Shown here: in pieces, positions 7,847-17,031 of the stretch
How the letters are laid out: every line of letters starts with the position of its first letter
Numbering within the stretch: the first letter of the stretch is position 1
From: Myxococcales bacterium
Lineage (GTDB): Bacteria > Myxococcota_A > Polyangia > Polyangiales > Polyangiaceae
NCBI GenBank assembly: GCA_947473045.1
Contig: CANJCO010000002.1
Coordinates: forward strand, 1 to 64,000
Direction: 5' to 3'
DNA: 64,000 nucleotides
Made by a program: the position numbers and the translations under genes
The notes under the pieces: model-generated
Told to the model about the DNA's origin: nothing
Seen by the model: only the letters and a program-made list of their open reading frames with translations
Database searches by the model: none

Positions 7847-8628
7847 GCCTGAAAATTGCTGTTTTTGGAGCGAGCGGTCGCATGGGGCGCGCGGTGGTTC
7901 GCCTCGCGACCGAGCAGGGCCTCGAGATCGTCTGCGCGATCGGCGCGGCGGATGAGGGCCGCGACGCCGGCGAGCTCGCGGGCGTAGGCGCGATCGGCGT
8001 GGTCGTCACTTCGGATCTCGCGGCGGTTGCAGCATGCGGTGCGGACGTGGCGATCGATTTCTCGTCGGCCGAGCTCGTGAGCCAACTGGCGCCCGTTTGC
8101 GCGGCGGCAGGCATCGCGGTCGTCTGCGGAACGACGGGGCTCGACGCCGAAGCGCAGCTCGCGATGCAGGGGGCCAGCGCCGATGTCGCGGTGCTCTGGG
8201 AGCCGAACATGAGCGTGGGCGTGCACGTGCTCGCGATGCTTTTGCAGAAGGCCATCGCTTCGCTCGGCGCAGGCTTCGACGTGGAAATCGTCGAGACGCA
8301 CCACAGGCACAAGGTCGACGCTCCGAGCGGCACGGCGCGCAAGCTCGCGCTCGCCGCGAAGGCCGCACGCGGCGACAAAGACGCCTTCGTGAGCGGGCGC
8401 GAAGGCAAGCCCGGAAGGCGGCCCGAGCGTGAAATCGGAGTGTTCGCGATGCGTGGGGGCGACGTCATCGGCGACCATCAGGTGCACTTGCTCGGAGCCG
8501 GCGAGCGCCTCGAGCTGACGCATCGCGCGACCAGTCGCGACTTGTTCGCGCAAGGCGCCATTCGCGCCGCCCTGTGGATGGCAGGGCGCCCGGCGGGCGA
8601 GTACGGCCTGGGCGACGTTGTCGGCTGA
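7843..8628 (+). CDS. dapB: 4-hydroxy-tetrahydrodipicolinate reductase
   Basis: NAD(P)H-dependent reductase that follows DapA in the diaminopimelate pathway. The 261-residue protein begins with the Rossmann motif VFGASGRMG and carries the family signature ETHHRHKVDAPSGTA, with the catalytic His/Lys, and the GTTG dinucleotide-binding segment. It starts at GTG 7843 within the dapA stop, in the usual coupling arrangement. It ends 6 bp before the stop of the convergent PEGA gene, leaving no space for a terminator. Confidence 0.97.
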   Translation: MSLKIAVFGASGRMGRAVVRLATEQGLEIVCAIGAADEGRDAGELAGVGAIGVVVTSDLAAVAACGADVAIDFSSAELVSQLAPVCAAAGIAVVCGTTGLDAEAQLAMQGASADVAVLWEPNMSVGVHVLAMLLQKAIASLGAGFDVEIVETHHRHKVDAPSGTARKLALAAKAARGDKDAFVSGREGKPGRRPEREIGVFAMRGGDVIGDHQVHLLGAGERLELTHRATSRDLFAQGAIRAALWMAGRPAGEYGLGDVVG

Positions 8629-8634
8629 TTGGCC

Positions 8635-9780
8635 CTAAAACGAGCCGCCGAGGCTGAGACCGCCGCCGCGCGTGCCAAAGGACGGCGTCACGCGGAGCGC
8701 CGTGGCGGACTTCTCCTGCGCGGGCTTGTCGAAGACGAGGAGCACCGCGCCCGTCGCGATCAAGGCGGCGCCGGCACCGAGCATGATGAACTCCATGGAT
8801 CGGGCGTCTTCGGCCGCGGTGCGGGTGTCGCAGGGCGCCGAGGTTCCGAGCTTCTGCTTGGTCGCGTCGGAGCAAAAATCAGTCACGCTCGTGGGATATT
8901 TCGCCGCGTCGTTTTGATTGTCGGACTGCAGGCCGATGAAACGGACTCCCTCGATGGCGCCGATCGCGCCGACGACGACCCCGGCGCCTATGGCGCTGAA
9001 GCCGAGCACGCGAACCACCCGCACCGGCTTGCCAGGCGGTTCGGCTTGCGCGCTCGCGGTCGCCGCGGCCTTGGCAAGCTCCAGAGTGACCGACGAGTCG
9101 GAGCCGGTGATCACGTTCAGCTGCTGGCCCGCGGCCGCGTAGCCCTCGGCGCGCAGCTCCACGTGGTGGGTGCCTCCCGGCAGCGACAGGGTGAGCGTTC
9201 CGCGATCGAGGACGCCCCGCTGCGCGCCGTCAACGAACACTTGCGCGTTGGTCACCGCGCTGTGGATCGTGACCGAGCCTTCGGTGGTGTTGCCGGTCAG
9301 GCGCTCGAACAGGCTCGCCGACACCTTGCGCAGCGCCTCATCGTTCGGGTCCTTCAAGTTGTCGCTGTACGACTCCTTGACGCTCTGCTCGGGGCGTCCG
9401 CGCACCCAAAGATGCAAGTCGGCCGTCACCTGATGGGGCGTCGGGCCTTTCGCGACGGTGCCCCAGAAGAACCTGTCGGTCTTGAGCTGATCGGCGATGC
9501 GCTGCAGGCAGGCAGCGTCAGGCTTGGGGGGGCATTTAAGCGCGGGAATCAGCATCGAAAGAGAGTCGTTCACCTCCGCGAGCTGCCAGCCGCTCGTCGC
9601 GCGGAGCCGCGATTTCAGGGCGGCGGTGAGCCCCTCGGCCTGATCTTCGGTGGCGTCGTCGGAGTCGAGATTGACGACGTGCACGGGGCCCTTGCCCTGC
9701 GCGCGGGCCGGCGTGCTGAGCGCCACGGCGGCGAGGCAGGCGACGCAGATAAACACGCGGGAGATCCAGCTTCGCATCAT
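8635..9780 (-). CDS. PEGA-domain envelope protein
   Basis: A 381-residue protein with a signal peptide (MMRSWISRVFICVACLAAVA, cleavage after ARA). An alpha/beta N-terminal region with a Cys pair (ALKCPPKPDAACLQRIA) is followed by a PEGA domain (GSVTIHSAVTNAQVFVDGAQ to LPGGTHHVELRAEGY). Two C-terminal hydrophobic helices follow (VLGFSAIGAGVVVGAIGAI and EFIMLGAGAALIATGAVLLV). PEGA domains are found in surface-layer and kinase-linked proteins of myxobacteria. The N-terminal part may measure or bind a ligand, but this is unknown. The start at 9780 is chosen over 9852, which would overlap the rsmD promoter and start. Confidence 0.8.
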   Translation of the reverse strand: MMRSWISRVFICVACLAAVALSTPARAQGKGPVHVVNLDSDDATEDQAEGLTAALKSRLRATSGWQLAEVNDSLSMLIPALKCPPKPDAACLQRIADQLKTDRFFWGTVAKGPTPHQVTADLHLWVRGRPEQSVKESYSDNLKDPNDEALRKVSASLFERLTGNTTEGSVTIHSAVTNAQVFVDGAQRGVLDRGTLTLSLPGGTHHVELRAEGYAAAGQQLNVITGSDSSVTLELAKAAATASAQAEPPGKPVRVVRVLGFSAIGAGVVVGAIGAIEGVRFIGLQSDNQNDAAKYPTSVTDFCSDATKQKLGTSAPCDTRTAAEDARSMEFIMLGAGAALIATGAVLLVFDKPAQEKSATALRVTPSFGTRGGGLSLGGSF

Positions 9781-9841
9781 GGCGCGTGATCTTATCGCCT
9801 CGCGGCTCGCACGCAAAGGCCTCGTGCTAGTGAGCGTTTTC

Positions 9842-10420
9842 ATGCGAATCACCGGCGGCGCCCATCGTTCGCGCGAGCTGCTTGCGCCGCGCGGAAACGC
9901 AACGCGCCCAACCGCAGACCGCGTGCGCGAGGCGCTGTTTTCGATCCTGACCTCGCGCGGCGTCGTCTCGGGCGCGCGCGTGCTCGATCTGTTCGCGGGG
10001 ACCGGCGCCCTCGCCCTCGAAGCGCTGTCGCGGGGCGCGCGCGAGGCGGTGTGCGTCGAACACGCGAGAGACGCCCTTCAAGCGCTGCGCGCGAACCTCT
10101 CGGCGCTTGGCCTTGAGCGCTCGGTCGTCGTGATCGCGCAGCGCGTGGAGCGCTCGGCCGGGGCGCTCTCGGGCGCGTTCGACCTGGTGTTCTGCGACCC
10201 TCCGTACGCGCTCGTGCGCGAGGGCGGAGTCGCTCCGGTGGTCGCCGAGCTCGCAGCGCGCGGCCGCTTCGCGCCAGGGGCCGAGCTGGTGCTCGAGCAC
10301 GATGCGAAAGACGCCCCGCCGGAGCTCGCGGGGTTCGTGCTCGCCACGACGCGCGCCTACGGCGACACCGCGCTGACGTTCTACGAGCGATCCGCGGACG
10401 ATGCGCCCGCCACCGGGTGA
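9842..10420 (+). CDS. rsmD: 16S rRNA (guanine(966)-N2)-methyltransferase RsmD
   Basis: Methylates G966 of 16S rRNA during small-subunit assembly. At 192 residues the length matches the family. The protein opens with MRITGGAHRSRELLAP and RPTADRVREALFSIL, both diagnostic, followed by the SAM motif LDLFAGTGALALEALSRGA (49-67) and the catalytic DPPY (119-122). ATG 9842 is chosen because the family begins with MRIxGG; the listed upstream extension lies over the divergent PEGA gene. Confidence 0.95.
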   Translation: MRITGGAHRSRELLAPRGNATRPTADRVREALFSILTSRGVVSGARVLDLFAGTGALALEALSRGAREAVCVEHARDALQALRANLSALGLERSVVVIAQRVERSAGALSGAFDLVFCDPPYALVREGGVAPVVAELAARGRFAPGAELVLEHDAKDAPPELAGFVLATTRAYGDTALTFYERSADDAPATG

Positions 10421-10522
10421 TGTCGTTGAAGGTGGATGCGCGGCGGTGACGCTGTATAGTAGCGTGCCGCCCAACGCGAGCTTCGGCTCGCCTTCGCCCC
10501 TGCCAGGAGATAGTCCAAGCTC

Positions 10523-11134
10523 ATGAACTCGACTCCGCCCCCCTCGAATGCGGGAGTCCCCAGCGGGGGCAACGGCACTTACATCGCGGTCGCTGTCGTC
10601 CTGCTGCTCGGCATCGGCGGGCTCGTTGCCTACAAGCTGAAGGGCTCCGAACAACCGCAGGCGAAGCCGGTGGCGATCGCCAGCGCTTCGGCGACGGCGA
10701 CCCCTCACTTCGACCCGACTGACAGCATTCCGCCTCCCCCGCCAGTCGAAGATGCCAGCGTCGACGCGGCTCCGGCAGTGATCAACACGACCGGTCCCGC
10801 GACCGCCGTGAATCTCTGCGACACGAAGACCTGCAACGGGACCCTCTCGACGGGGCTCGAAAACGGCCTCAACATGGTCGCCCGCCAGACGCGAAAGCGC
10901 TGCTACGAGCGCGCGCTGGGCAACGACCCTGCGCTGCACGGTAAAATCACGGTCCGCTTGAAAATCTCGGCCAACGGACAGGTCTGCTCGTCGTCGGTGG
11001 GCAGCAACGACATGTCCGATCCGTCGGTCGCTCAGTGCGCGGCCAGCTCATTTCGTGGCTCGCTCGCGCCTCCGACCGGCGGCTGCGTCAACATCGACTT
11101 CCCGATCAAGTATGAGCCGGCGGCCGGACACTGA
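10523..11134 (+). CDS. AgmX/PglI C-terminal-domain membrane protein
   Basis: A 203-residue protein with a single N-terminal membrane helix (TYIAVAVVLLLGIGGLVAYKL, ~19-39), a Pro/Ala/Ser-rich periplasmic linker and a C-terminal domain running RKRCYERALGNDPALHGKIT, then VRLKISANGQV, and ending SFRGSLAPPTGGCVNIDFPI. This C-terminal domain is TonB-like and recurs in myxobacterial AgmX, PglI and GltG/J-type proteins associated with gliding and envelope-spanning complexes. There is a good Shine-Dalgarno AGGAGA ~15 bp upstream. The sequence TATAGT (10455-10460) is a possible -10 without a clear -35. No motility partner genes are adjacent. Confidence 0.75.
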   Translation: MNSTPPPSNAGVPSGGNGTYIAVAVVLLLGIGGLVAYKLKGSEQPQAKPVAIASASATATPHFDPTDSIPPPPPVEDASVDAAPAVINTTGPATAVNLCDTKTCNGTLSTGLENGLNMVARQTRKRCYERALGNDPALHGKITVRLKISANGQVCSSSVGSNDMSDPSVAQCAASSFRGSLAPPTGGCVNIDFPIKYEPAAGH

Positions 11135-11196
11135 CCGAAGCGCCGCGGTTGGCGGATTCGGTATCGACTCGCGCCGATCTTCGCTAGGCTGAAGCG

Positions 11197-11418
11197 ATGC
11201 GCCCGCTCGCGGCAATCTCCTTCACGTTGGCGGCGATCGCATCGCTCGCGGTTGCGTGCGTTGACGGAGCCACGCCCGAGTGTGGCCCGGGCAGCGGGTG
11301 CGAGCCCGTGCCGGCCGTCGACGCGGCGCCGGGTGACGCACCTGCCCCGTTCGACGCCCCCGCGCCGCTCGACGCAGGCACTCGCGACGCGAGCGCCGTC
11401 GACGCGCAGCCGGGCTGA
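11197..11418 (+). CDS. small putative lipoprotein
   Basis: A 73-residue product with a signal peptide ending in the lipobox LAVAC. The mature chain is only a low-complexity linker (DAAPGDAPAPFDAPAPLDAG) with two further Cys residues. This is the typical N-terminal stalk of myxobacterial lipoproteins without a folded domain behind it, so it may be a truncated gene or a tiny lipoprotein. It ends 3 bp before the GTG of the next gene and could be co-transcribed with it. Confidence 0.5.
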   Translation: MRPLAAISFTLAAIASLAVACVDGATPECGPGSGCEPVPAVDAAPGDAPAPFDAPAPLDAGTRDASAVDAQPG

Positions 11419-11421
11419 AGC

Positions 11422-12519
11422 GTGACCGCCGACGTTGTTCCGAAGCGGCCTGCGTCGGCGCAGAGCCCGCTGGTGCCGCCCCGGTCGCCGAGGCGCCCGC
11501 TTCCCGCGGCACGCGTTCCCGACGTCGACTACGAGCTGATGACTGCGGCCCGGCGCATCATCGAGGATGCTCTTTGCGTGGTCCGCGGCGAGCGCGTGCT
11601 CGTCGTGGTCGACCGCCCGCGGCGTGATGTTGGCGTCGCACTGGCCGCCGTCGTGCGCGAGGTCGGCGCCACCTGCGCGCTCGTCGAGCTCGAGGCGCTG
11701 TGTGCGCGTCCCGTGCCGCAGGTCTTGCCCGTGATGCACGCTGCGCTCGAGTCGGCGCAGGCTTCGGTGCTGCTCGCGGGGTTCGTCGACGACGAGCTGC
11801 CCATGCGTCTCGAATATCTCGATCGGGTGCGTGCGCTCGGTTTGCGGCACGCGCACATGGTCGGCGTCTCCCGTCGATCGATTATCGCCGGATTTTCAGT
11901 GGACCCGCAGCGCGTGCGCGACGTCAGCCGCGCCGTGCGCATGCGCTTGCGTCCCGACTCGGTGCTCCGCCTCAAGACGGCCCTCGGCAGCGATCTCACC
12001 GTGCGCCTCGAGCCCGCGCACCGCGTGGTCGAGCACGTGGGCGTCATTCGTCCTGGCAAGTGGGAGAATCTCCCTTCCGGCGAGTTGATGACCGCTCCGC
12101 GGCTCGTCGAGGGTGTCTTCGTCTGCGACGCGAGCATGGGGGCGTCGTTCGGCGAAGCGGCCGGTCTGCTCACGCGCACCCCCGTTCGACTCGACATCGC
12201 GGCGAGCGTCGTCACGCGCGTCTCGTGTTCAGACCGCAGGCTGCAGCGCGCCGTTGAGGCGTTTGTTCGAAGCGAACCCGGTGCGAGTCGCGTGGGCACG
12301 GCCGTGCTCGGCACCAACGTCGGCATCGCTACCGCGACCGGCGAGCTCATTTGCGATCAAAACCTGCCGGGCCTGCACGTGAGCCTCGGCAACACGTTTC
12401 CGCTCATGACCGGAGCGCTCGCGACTACGCGCGCGCAGCTGTCGCTGACGTGTTGCTCGTCGAACGTTGACCTCGATGGTGCCCCGCTGCTTCGCGGCGG
12501 GCGCTACATGATCGGCTGA
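11422..12519 (+). CDS. M29-like (leucyl aminopeptidase / NicX-type fold) protein
   Basis: A 365-residue protein related to the M29 aminopeptidase/NicX family. The hallmark ENLPSGELMTAP is at ~211-222, with GTNVGIATATG and GLHVSLGNT near the end. The family's C-terminal HxD metal ligands are replaced here by a segment reading LSLTCCSSNVDLDG, so peptidase activity is doubtful. A Pro/Arg-rich N-terminal extension of ~35 residues precedes the fold, and the Met in YELMTAARRI is an alternative start. The stop overlaps the truA ATG by 1 bp, indicating coupling. Role unknown. Confidence 0.7.
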   Translation: MTADVVPKRPASAQSPLVPPRSPRRPLPAARVPDVDYELMTAARRIIEDALCVVRGERVLVVVDRPRRDVGVALAAVVREVGATCALVELEALCARPVPQVLPVMHAALESAQASVLLAGFVDDELPMRLEYLDRVRALGLRHAHMVGVSRRSIIAGFSVDPQRVRDVSRAVRMRLRPDSVLRLKTALGSDLTVRLEPAHRVVEHVGVIRPGKWENLPSGELMTAPRLVEGVFVCDASMGASFGEAAGLLTRTPVRLDIAASVVTRVSCSDRRLQRAVEAFVRSEPGASRVGTAVLGTNVGIATATGELICDQNLPGLHVSLGNTFPLMTGALATTRAQLSLTCCSSNVDLDGAPLLRGGRYMIG

Positions 12520-13313
12520 TGGCGATGCCTACCTACGGCGTGCTGCTTACGGTCGCCTACGACGGGACCGCGTTTTCGGGCTGGGCGGCGCAGGGCCCGT
12601 CCTCGCCCGAGCGCACGGTGGAGTCGACGCTTGAAGCCGCGGTGAAGGCCATCGACCCGCGCTCGAGCAAAATGCGCGGCACCAGTCGCACCGACGCGGG
12701 CGTCCACGCAGAGACGCAGATGGTCGCCTTCGACGCGATGCAGGAAGTCGACGCGCGCGGATGGGTGCTCGCGGTCAACGCGAATCTGCCCGACGACGTC
12801 GCCGTGCGGGCCTCGCGCACCGTCGCGCTGGGCTACAATCCGCGGCACGCTTCGCTGTGGAAGCGGTATCGATACCGCCTGCTCCTCGACTCGGTGCGCG
12901 ACCCGCTCGAGCGCACGCGCTCGTGGCGCGTGGGGCATCCGCTCAACCTCGATCGCATCGCGGCCGCGTGCACGCTCCTCGAAGGAACGCACGATTTCGG
13001 CGCGTTTCGCACCGCCCGCGATGCGCGCCCCACCACCGTGCGCACCTTGCCGCGCGTCGCGGTTGAGACGTTGAGCGACCGCGTGGTTTCGATCGCGGTC
13101 ACCGGCGATGCGTTCATGCACAACATGGTGCGGATCATCGTCGGGACGCTGGTCGACATCGGCCGCGGGCGCTTCGACGAGGCTCGCATCGAACAGGCGT
13201 TCGAGTCGCAGCGCCGCGACGATCTGGGCACGACTGCGCCTGCCCATGGCCTGACCCTCGAGCATATCGAGCTCGCGCTGCCCGAAGGGGCGGGCGAACC
13301 GTGGCCGCGGTGA
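12519..13313 (+). CDS. truA: tRNA pseudouridine(38-40) synthase TruA
   Basis: Isomerises uridines 38-40 in the anticodon arm of many tRNAs. The 264-residue protein has the catalytic Asp in GTSRTDAGVHA (D59), the opening VAYDGTAFSGW, the KRYRYRL strand and the closing motif FMHNMVRIIVGTLVDIGRG. Length and layout match the family. The start overlaps the stop of the M29-like gene (TGATG). The GNAT gene follows with either a 13-bp overlap or a 5-bp gap, so the run 11422-14371 probably forms one transcript. Confidence 0.97.
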   Translation: MAMPTYGVLLTVAYDGTAFSGWAAQGPSSPERTVESTLEAAVKAIDPRSSKMRGTSRTDAGVHAETQMVAFDAMQEVDARGWVLAVNANLPDDVAVRASRTVALGYNPRHASLWKRYRYRLLLDSVRDPLERTRSWRVGHPLNLDRIAAACTLLEGTHDFGAFRTARDARPTTVRTLPRVAVETLSDRVVSIAVTGDAFMHNMVRIIVGTLVDIGRGRFDEARIEQAFESQRRDDLGTTAPAHGLTLEHIELALPEGAGEPWPR

Positions 13314-13318
13314 CGACG

Positions 13319-14371
13319 ATGCGTCCCCATCCGGTGCGTGGACCGCGATCCGGCGAAGGCGCGCACATCGCGGCGCTTTGGCGCGAGCTTTGGGATGTTC
13401 ACGAGTCGTGGGGCAGTTACGCGGGCTCCAAGGACGATGAGGCCTACGCCGACGTGGCCGCGCGCATCGAGGTCGAGTCGCGCTCGCGCGGTGGCGGCAT
13501 CGTTCTCGGGCGTCACCTGCACCTCGTCGCCGTTCAGGGCGCCGAGCCGCTGGGTCAAGTCGAGGGGTGGCTGGATCGCTTTGGCGAGCGAGCAAGCACC
13601 CCGTGGACCTGTGAGGTCCGGTCGCTCGTGGTCGCGGCGCGCGCGCGAGGAACGGGGCTCGGTCGCGCGCTGCTGGAGACGCTCGCCGCGGCGGCCGTCG
13701 CCACCTTGCGGGCTCCGACGTTTCTGGTGGCGGAGGTGCTGGCGCCGAACCCGGCCTATGCATTCTACGCCAGCCTCGGATACGCGCCGATTTCGTGGGT
13801 CGCGCGCGTTGACGATCTCGCGCGCGCGCGAAGCGCATACGCCGCCCGCCGTGGGCACCCGATCGTGGCGAGGCCGGCTCGCCCCGACGACGCATACGCG
13901 CTGGCGGTGCTCGATGGCGTGCTCGCCGCGCGCCGGCGCGCGCTTGGCGATCTCCGCTTCGATCCGCCGAGCGCGATCGACGCAACGCTCATCGCTGCGC
14001 TCGCGGCCCGGCTCGACGGCGCGTGGGCTTTCGGTCACATGCCGCTCGACATTGTGGTGACCGACGAAAGCGGCGTGATCCGCGCGTCGGCCAGTCTGTT
14101 CGTCTCTCTGCTCGAGCCGCCGTTCATTCCCGTGCGCCGCGCGATCCTCACGCGCCTGTCGTTCGATTCGGCCGCAGATCCCGGCCCGCTCATGCTGGCG
14201 CTGGTGCCGTTCGCCGCGCAGGTAGCGACCTCCTGGGGAGCGAAGACGATGGAAGTCAGCGACCTGTCGGCGCCCGGCACCGATCTGCACGACGCCGCGA
14301 TCGAGGCCGGTGCGCGCCCGTGGTCGACCATCGTCGCCAAACGCTGCGAGCCGGCTGCTGCCAGCCGCTAG
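13319..14371 (+). CDS. GNAT-family N-acetyltransferase, probable tandem domains
   Basis: A 350-residue protein. The N-terminal GNAT domain shows the acetyl-CoA loop CEVRSLVVAARARGTGLGRA (~98-117) and the typical AFYASLGYAPISW end. The C-terminal half has the same length and similar beta pattern (DIVVTDESGVIRASASLFVS, RPWSTIVAKR) and looks like a second GNAT-like fold without a clear acetyl-CoA motif. Substrate unknown. ATG 13319 lies 5 bp after the truA stop; the listed GTG 13301 would overlap truA by 13 bp and is equally possible. Confidence 0.8.
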   Translation: MRPHPVRGPRSGEGAHIAALWRELWDVHESWGSYAGSKDDEAYADVAARIEVESRSRGGGIVLGRHLHLVAVQGAEPLGQVEGWLDRFGERASTPWTCEVRSLVVAARARGTGLGRALLETLAAAAVATLRAPTFLVAEVLAPNPAYAFYASLGYAPISWVARVDDLARARSAYAARRGHPIVARPARPDDAYALAVLDGVLAARRRALGDLRFDPPSAIDATLIAALAARLDGAWAFGHMPLDIVVTDESGVIRASASLFVSLLEPPFIPVRRAILTRLSFDSAADPGPLMLALVPFAAQVATSWGAKTMEVSDLSAPGTDLHDAAIEAGARPWSTIVAKRCEPAAASR

Positions 14372-14473
14372 CGCTTGCGCGCGCGGGCTTCGCCCACAAC
14401 AATCAATCGCAGGCGTCGTGGAATGCAGCGCGCAGCGCTCGTGTTGATCGCAACGGTTCATCAGGGAGGCTTC

Positions 14474-15892
14474 ATGGCTCGGTCGGTTCAGGCGTTGTTC
14501 GTTCTCGGGCTTGCGCTGCTTCCTTGTGCCACGGCGTTCGCGCAGAGTTCGCCGATGCTTCAGCCTGCGGCGGTCGCCGCGGCGAGCCCTCCCACAGCTG
14601 CGCAGCAGCAGGCGTCGCAGGCCGAGGTGCGCAAGCTGAGCGACGCGTTCGTTGGCGTTGCCGAGCGCGTGAGCCCGAGCGTCGTGCAGATCGACGTGAC
14701 GGTGCGCGACGACGCCCAGGACAGCCTGCTCCGCTGGCTCGGCGCCTCAGCCGATTCGTCACCAGTTTCGCGCGGCATGGGTTCGGGGGTCGTCTTTACG
14801 CCCGACGGTGCGATTCTCACGAACAACCACGTCATCGAAAACGCGCTCACGATCAACGTGCACTTGCGCGATGGCCGCTTTCTGCCCGGGCGCCTGATCG
14901 GCCGCGATCCGGCCACCGATCTTGCGGTCATCAAGGTTGACGCCCAGGGCCTCGTTGCGGCCCGGTTCGCCGACAGCGACGCCATGCGCGTCGGCGAGTG
15001 GATGGTCGCGATCGGTTCTCCGTTCGGACTGGGCTACACGGTCACGACCGGCGTCCTCAGCGCGAAGGGCCGCGGCGGCCTTGGCATGAACGCCATCGAA
15101 GATTACCTGCAGACCGACGCGGGCATCAATCCGGGCAACTCGGGCGGACCTCTATGCAACCTCGACGGGCAGGTGGTCGGCATCAACACCATGGTCGTCG
15201 GGCGCGGCAGTGGCATCGGTTTCGCCGTGCCGTCCAACCTCGCCCGGCGCGCGGCCGAGCAGATCCTTCGCATCGGCCACGTCGAGCGCGCGTGGCTCGG
15301 CGTCACCGTTCAGGATCTTACGCCCGATCTCGCGGGCGCCATGAAACTCGACCCCCGCGCGGGCGCGCTGGTCAACATGGTCGCCGAGGGCGGTCCCGGC
15401 GCGAAGGCTCAACTTCACCCGGGCGACGTGCTGGCTGCCGTCGGCGGCAAGCCCGTCCACGACAGCCACGAGTTCGTTCGCGAGGTGCTCGGCCACGACG
15501 TCGGGCAGGCGCTCGCGATCGAGGTGCTGCGCAACGGCCAGCGCTACGGTGCGACGGTCAACGTCGTCGCCCGCCCCGAGGCGCCCATCGCCCCGGTGCC
15601 GGCGCAACAGGCGAGCGTGCCGCAGGTCGGCTTTGGCATGGCGCTCCGCGACCTCGCGCCGCAGCAGGCGCAGCAGCTCGGCCTCGCGAGCCGGCCCGTG
15701 GCGGTGGTGACGAGCATCAGCCCCGGCTCGAGCGCGGACCGGTCCGGGGTGAAGGCGGGCGACGTGGTCGTTGAGGCCGACGGCAAGAGTGAGCCGACGT
15801 CGGCGGACGTGCAGGCTGCTGCGGCCGACGGCATGCTCGTGCTGCGCCTCAAGCGCGGCGAGTCGCAGTTTTACGCTGCCGTGAAGCGCTAG
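14474..15892 (+). CDS. HtrA/DegP-type periplasmic serine protease
   Basis: Periplasmic quality-control protease. The 472-residue precursor has a signal peptide (cleavage near FAQ). The trypsin-like domain carries the triad H119 (TNNHVIE), D149 (ATDLAVIK) and S223 (GNSGGPL), and two PDZ domains follow (starting near WLGVTVQDL and GFGMALRDL). A GGGAGG Shine-Dalgarno at 14464-14469 supports ATG 14474 over the ORF start at 14375. The stop TAG is followed by CAGGC, the same junction sequence as at the hairpin repeats elsewhere in the window. Confidence 0.93.
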   Translation: MARSVQALFVLGLALLPCATAFAQSSPMLQPAAVAAASPPTAAQQQASQAEVRKLSDAFVGVAERVSPSVVQIDVTVRDDAQDSLLRWLGASADSSPVSRGMGSGVVFTPDGAILTNNHVIENALTINVHLRDGRFLPGRLIGRDPATDLAVIKVDAQGLVAARFADSDAMRVGEWMVAIGSPFGLGYTVTTGVLSAKGRGGLGMNAIEDYLQTDAGINPGNSGGPLCNLDGQVVGINTMVVGRGSGIGFAVPSNLARRAAEQILRIGHVERAWLGVTVQDLTPDLAGAMKLDPRAGALVNMVAEGGPGAKAQLHPGDVLAAVGGKPVHDSHEFVREVLGHDVGQALAIEVLRNGQRYGATVNVVARPEAPIAPVPAQQASVPQVGFGMALRDLAPQQAQQLGLASRPVAVVTSISPGSSADRSGVKAGDVVVEADGKSEPTSADVQAAAADGMLVLRLKRGESQFYAAVKR

Positions 15893-15934
15893 CAGGCCGC
15901 CCCGGGCCCCCCACTTCGTGGTATTCAGCTCGGC

Positions 15935-16918
15935 ATGCGGGTCTTGGTTACGGGCGGCAGCGGGTTTCTCGGAAGCTGGATCGCGGAGGTCCTCGCGCGG
16001 CAGGGGCACGAGGTGCGCGCGCTGGTGCGAAAGACCTCGAACACGACGTTTCTCGAGTCTTTGAAGGGCGTCGAACTCGTCTACGGAAGCGTGGAAAATG
16101 CACGCAGTGTCGAAGACGCGATGGCCGGCGTCGAGGCTGTGGTGCACTCCGCGGGGTTGGTCAAGGCGCGCAGCGTGGCCGAGTTTCACGACGTGAACGT
16201 GCAGGGCACCGTCAACCTGCTCGAGTCCGCGAAAAAGCGCGCGCGCGGACTGCGTCGCTTCGTGCACGTGTCGAGTCTCGAGGTTTCGGGCCCGTCCCGC
16301 GACGGCCGTGCAGTCCCGATTTCCCAGGAGGAGCCGTGCACCGCCTACGGTCGCTCCAAGCTCGCGGCAGAGCGCGCAGTGCTGGCGCGAAAGGATGACC
16401 TGCCGGTGGTCGTGCTGCGTCCCGGCGCCATCTACGGTCCTCGCGATCAGGAGATCCTCGAGGCCTTCAAGAGCATCGCGCGAGGTCTGATGCCGACGGT
16501 CGCCGGCGGATCGGCGCTCGGCGTGTTCATTCACGCCCGCGACTGCGCGGAGCTGTGCGTGCGCGCCATCGACGCCGACGTGGCGACGGGAAGCGTGTAC
16601 TTTGCAGTCGATGCCACCGGCCCGGTTTCGCAAGCCGATTTTCTGGCCATGATTGAGGCTGCGCTCGGCACGCGCGCGAAAATTCGCGTGAGTCTTCCCG
16701 GATCGCTTCTCAAGGCCGTCTCGCACGGGGTGCAGGCGTTCGGCGTCGTAACCAACAAGGCCGTCATGCTGACGCCCGAAAAGGCCTCCATGCTGCTGCG
16801 CGATTTCGTGTGCGATGGCGCCGCGACGCGTGAGGCCTTCGGCTGGGAGCCCGCTATCAGCCTGCGCGACGGCGTTCGCGCGACGGCGGTCTGGTACCGC
16901 GAGCAAGGGCTGCTGTAG
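15935..16918 (+). CDS. NAD-dependent epimerase/dehydratase (extended SDR)
   Basis: A 327-residue extended short-chain dehydrogenase acting on a nucleotide sugar, sterol or similar substrate. It starts with VLVTGGSGFLGSWIAEVL (NAD-binding GxxGxxG). It carries the active-site Ser in VHVSSLEVSG, Tyr/Lys in AYGRSKLAAE and RPGAIYGPRD, all typical of the epimerase family and close in layout to 3-beta-hydroxysteroid or dihydroflavonol-type members. The substrate is not predictable from the sequence. The stop TAG is again followed by CAGGC. Confidence 0.88.
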   Translation: MRVLVTGGSGFLGSWIAEVLARQGHEVRALVRKTSNTTFLESLKGVELVYGSVENARSVEDAMAGVEAVVHSAGLVKARSVAEFHDVNVQGTVNLLESAKKRARGLRRFVHVSSLEVSGPSRDGRAVPISQEEPCTAYGRSKLAAERAVLARKDDLPVVVLRPGAIYGPRDQEILEAFKSIARGLMPTVAGGSALGVFIHARDCAELCVRAIDADVATGSVYFAVDATGPVSQADFLAMIEAALGTRAKIRVSLPGSLLKAVSHGVQAFGVVTNKAVMLTPEKASMLLRDFVCDGAATREAFGWEPAISLRDGVRATAVWYREQGLL

Positions 16919-17031
16919 CAGGCGCTGTCGGCGCGCCCTCGGCGCCCGGGTTCGAAGCGGACGTCGCCCGGCCCTGCGGCGCAGGCGACCGCGCTCGTCG
17001 ATTGTACATTTCGGTCTAAAAGGGGTTTATT

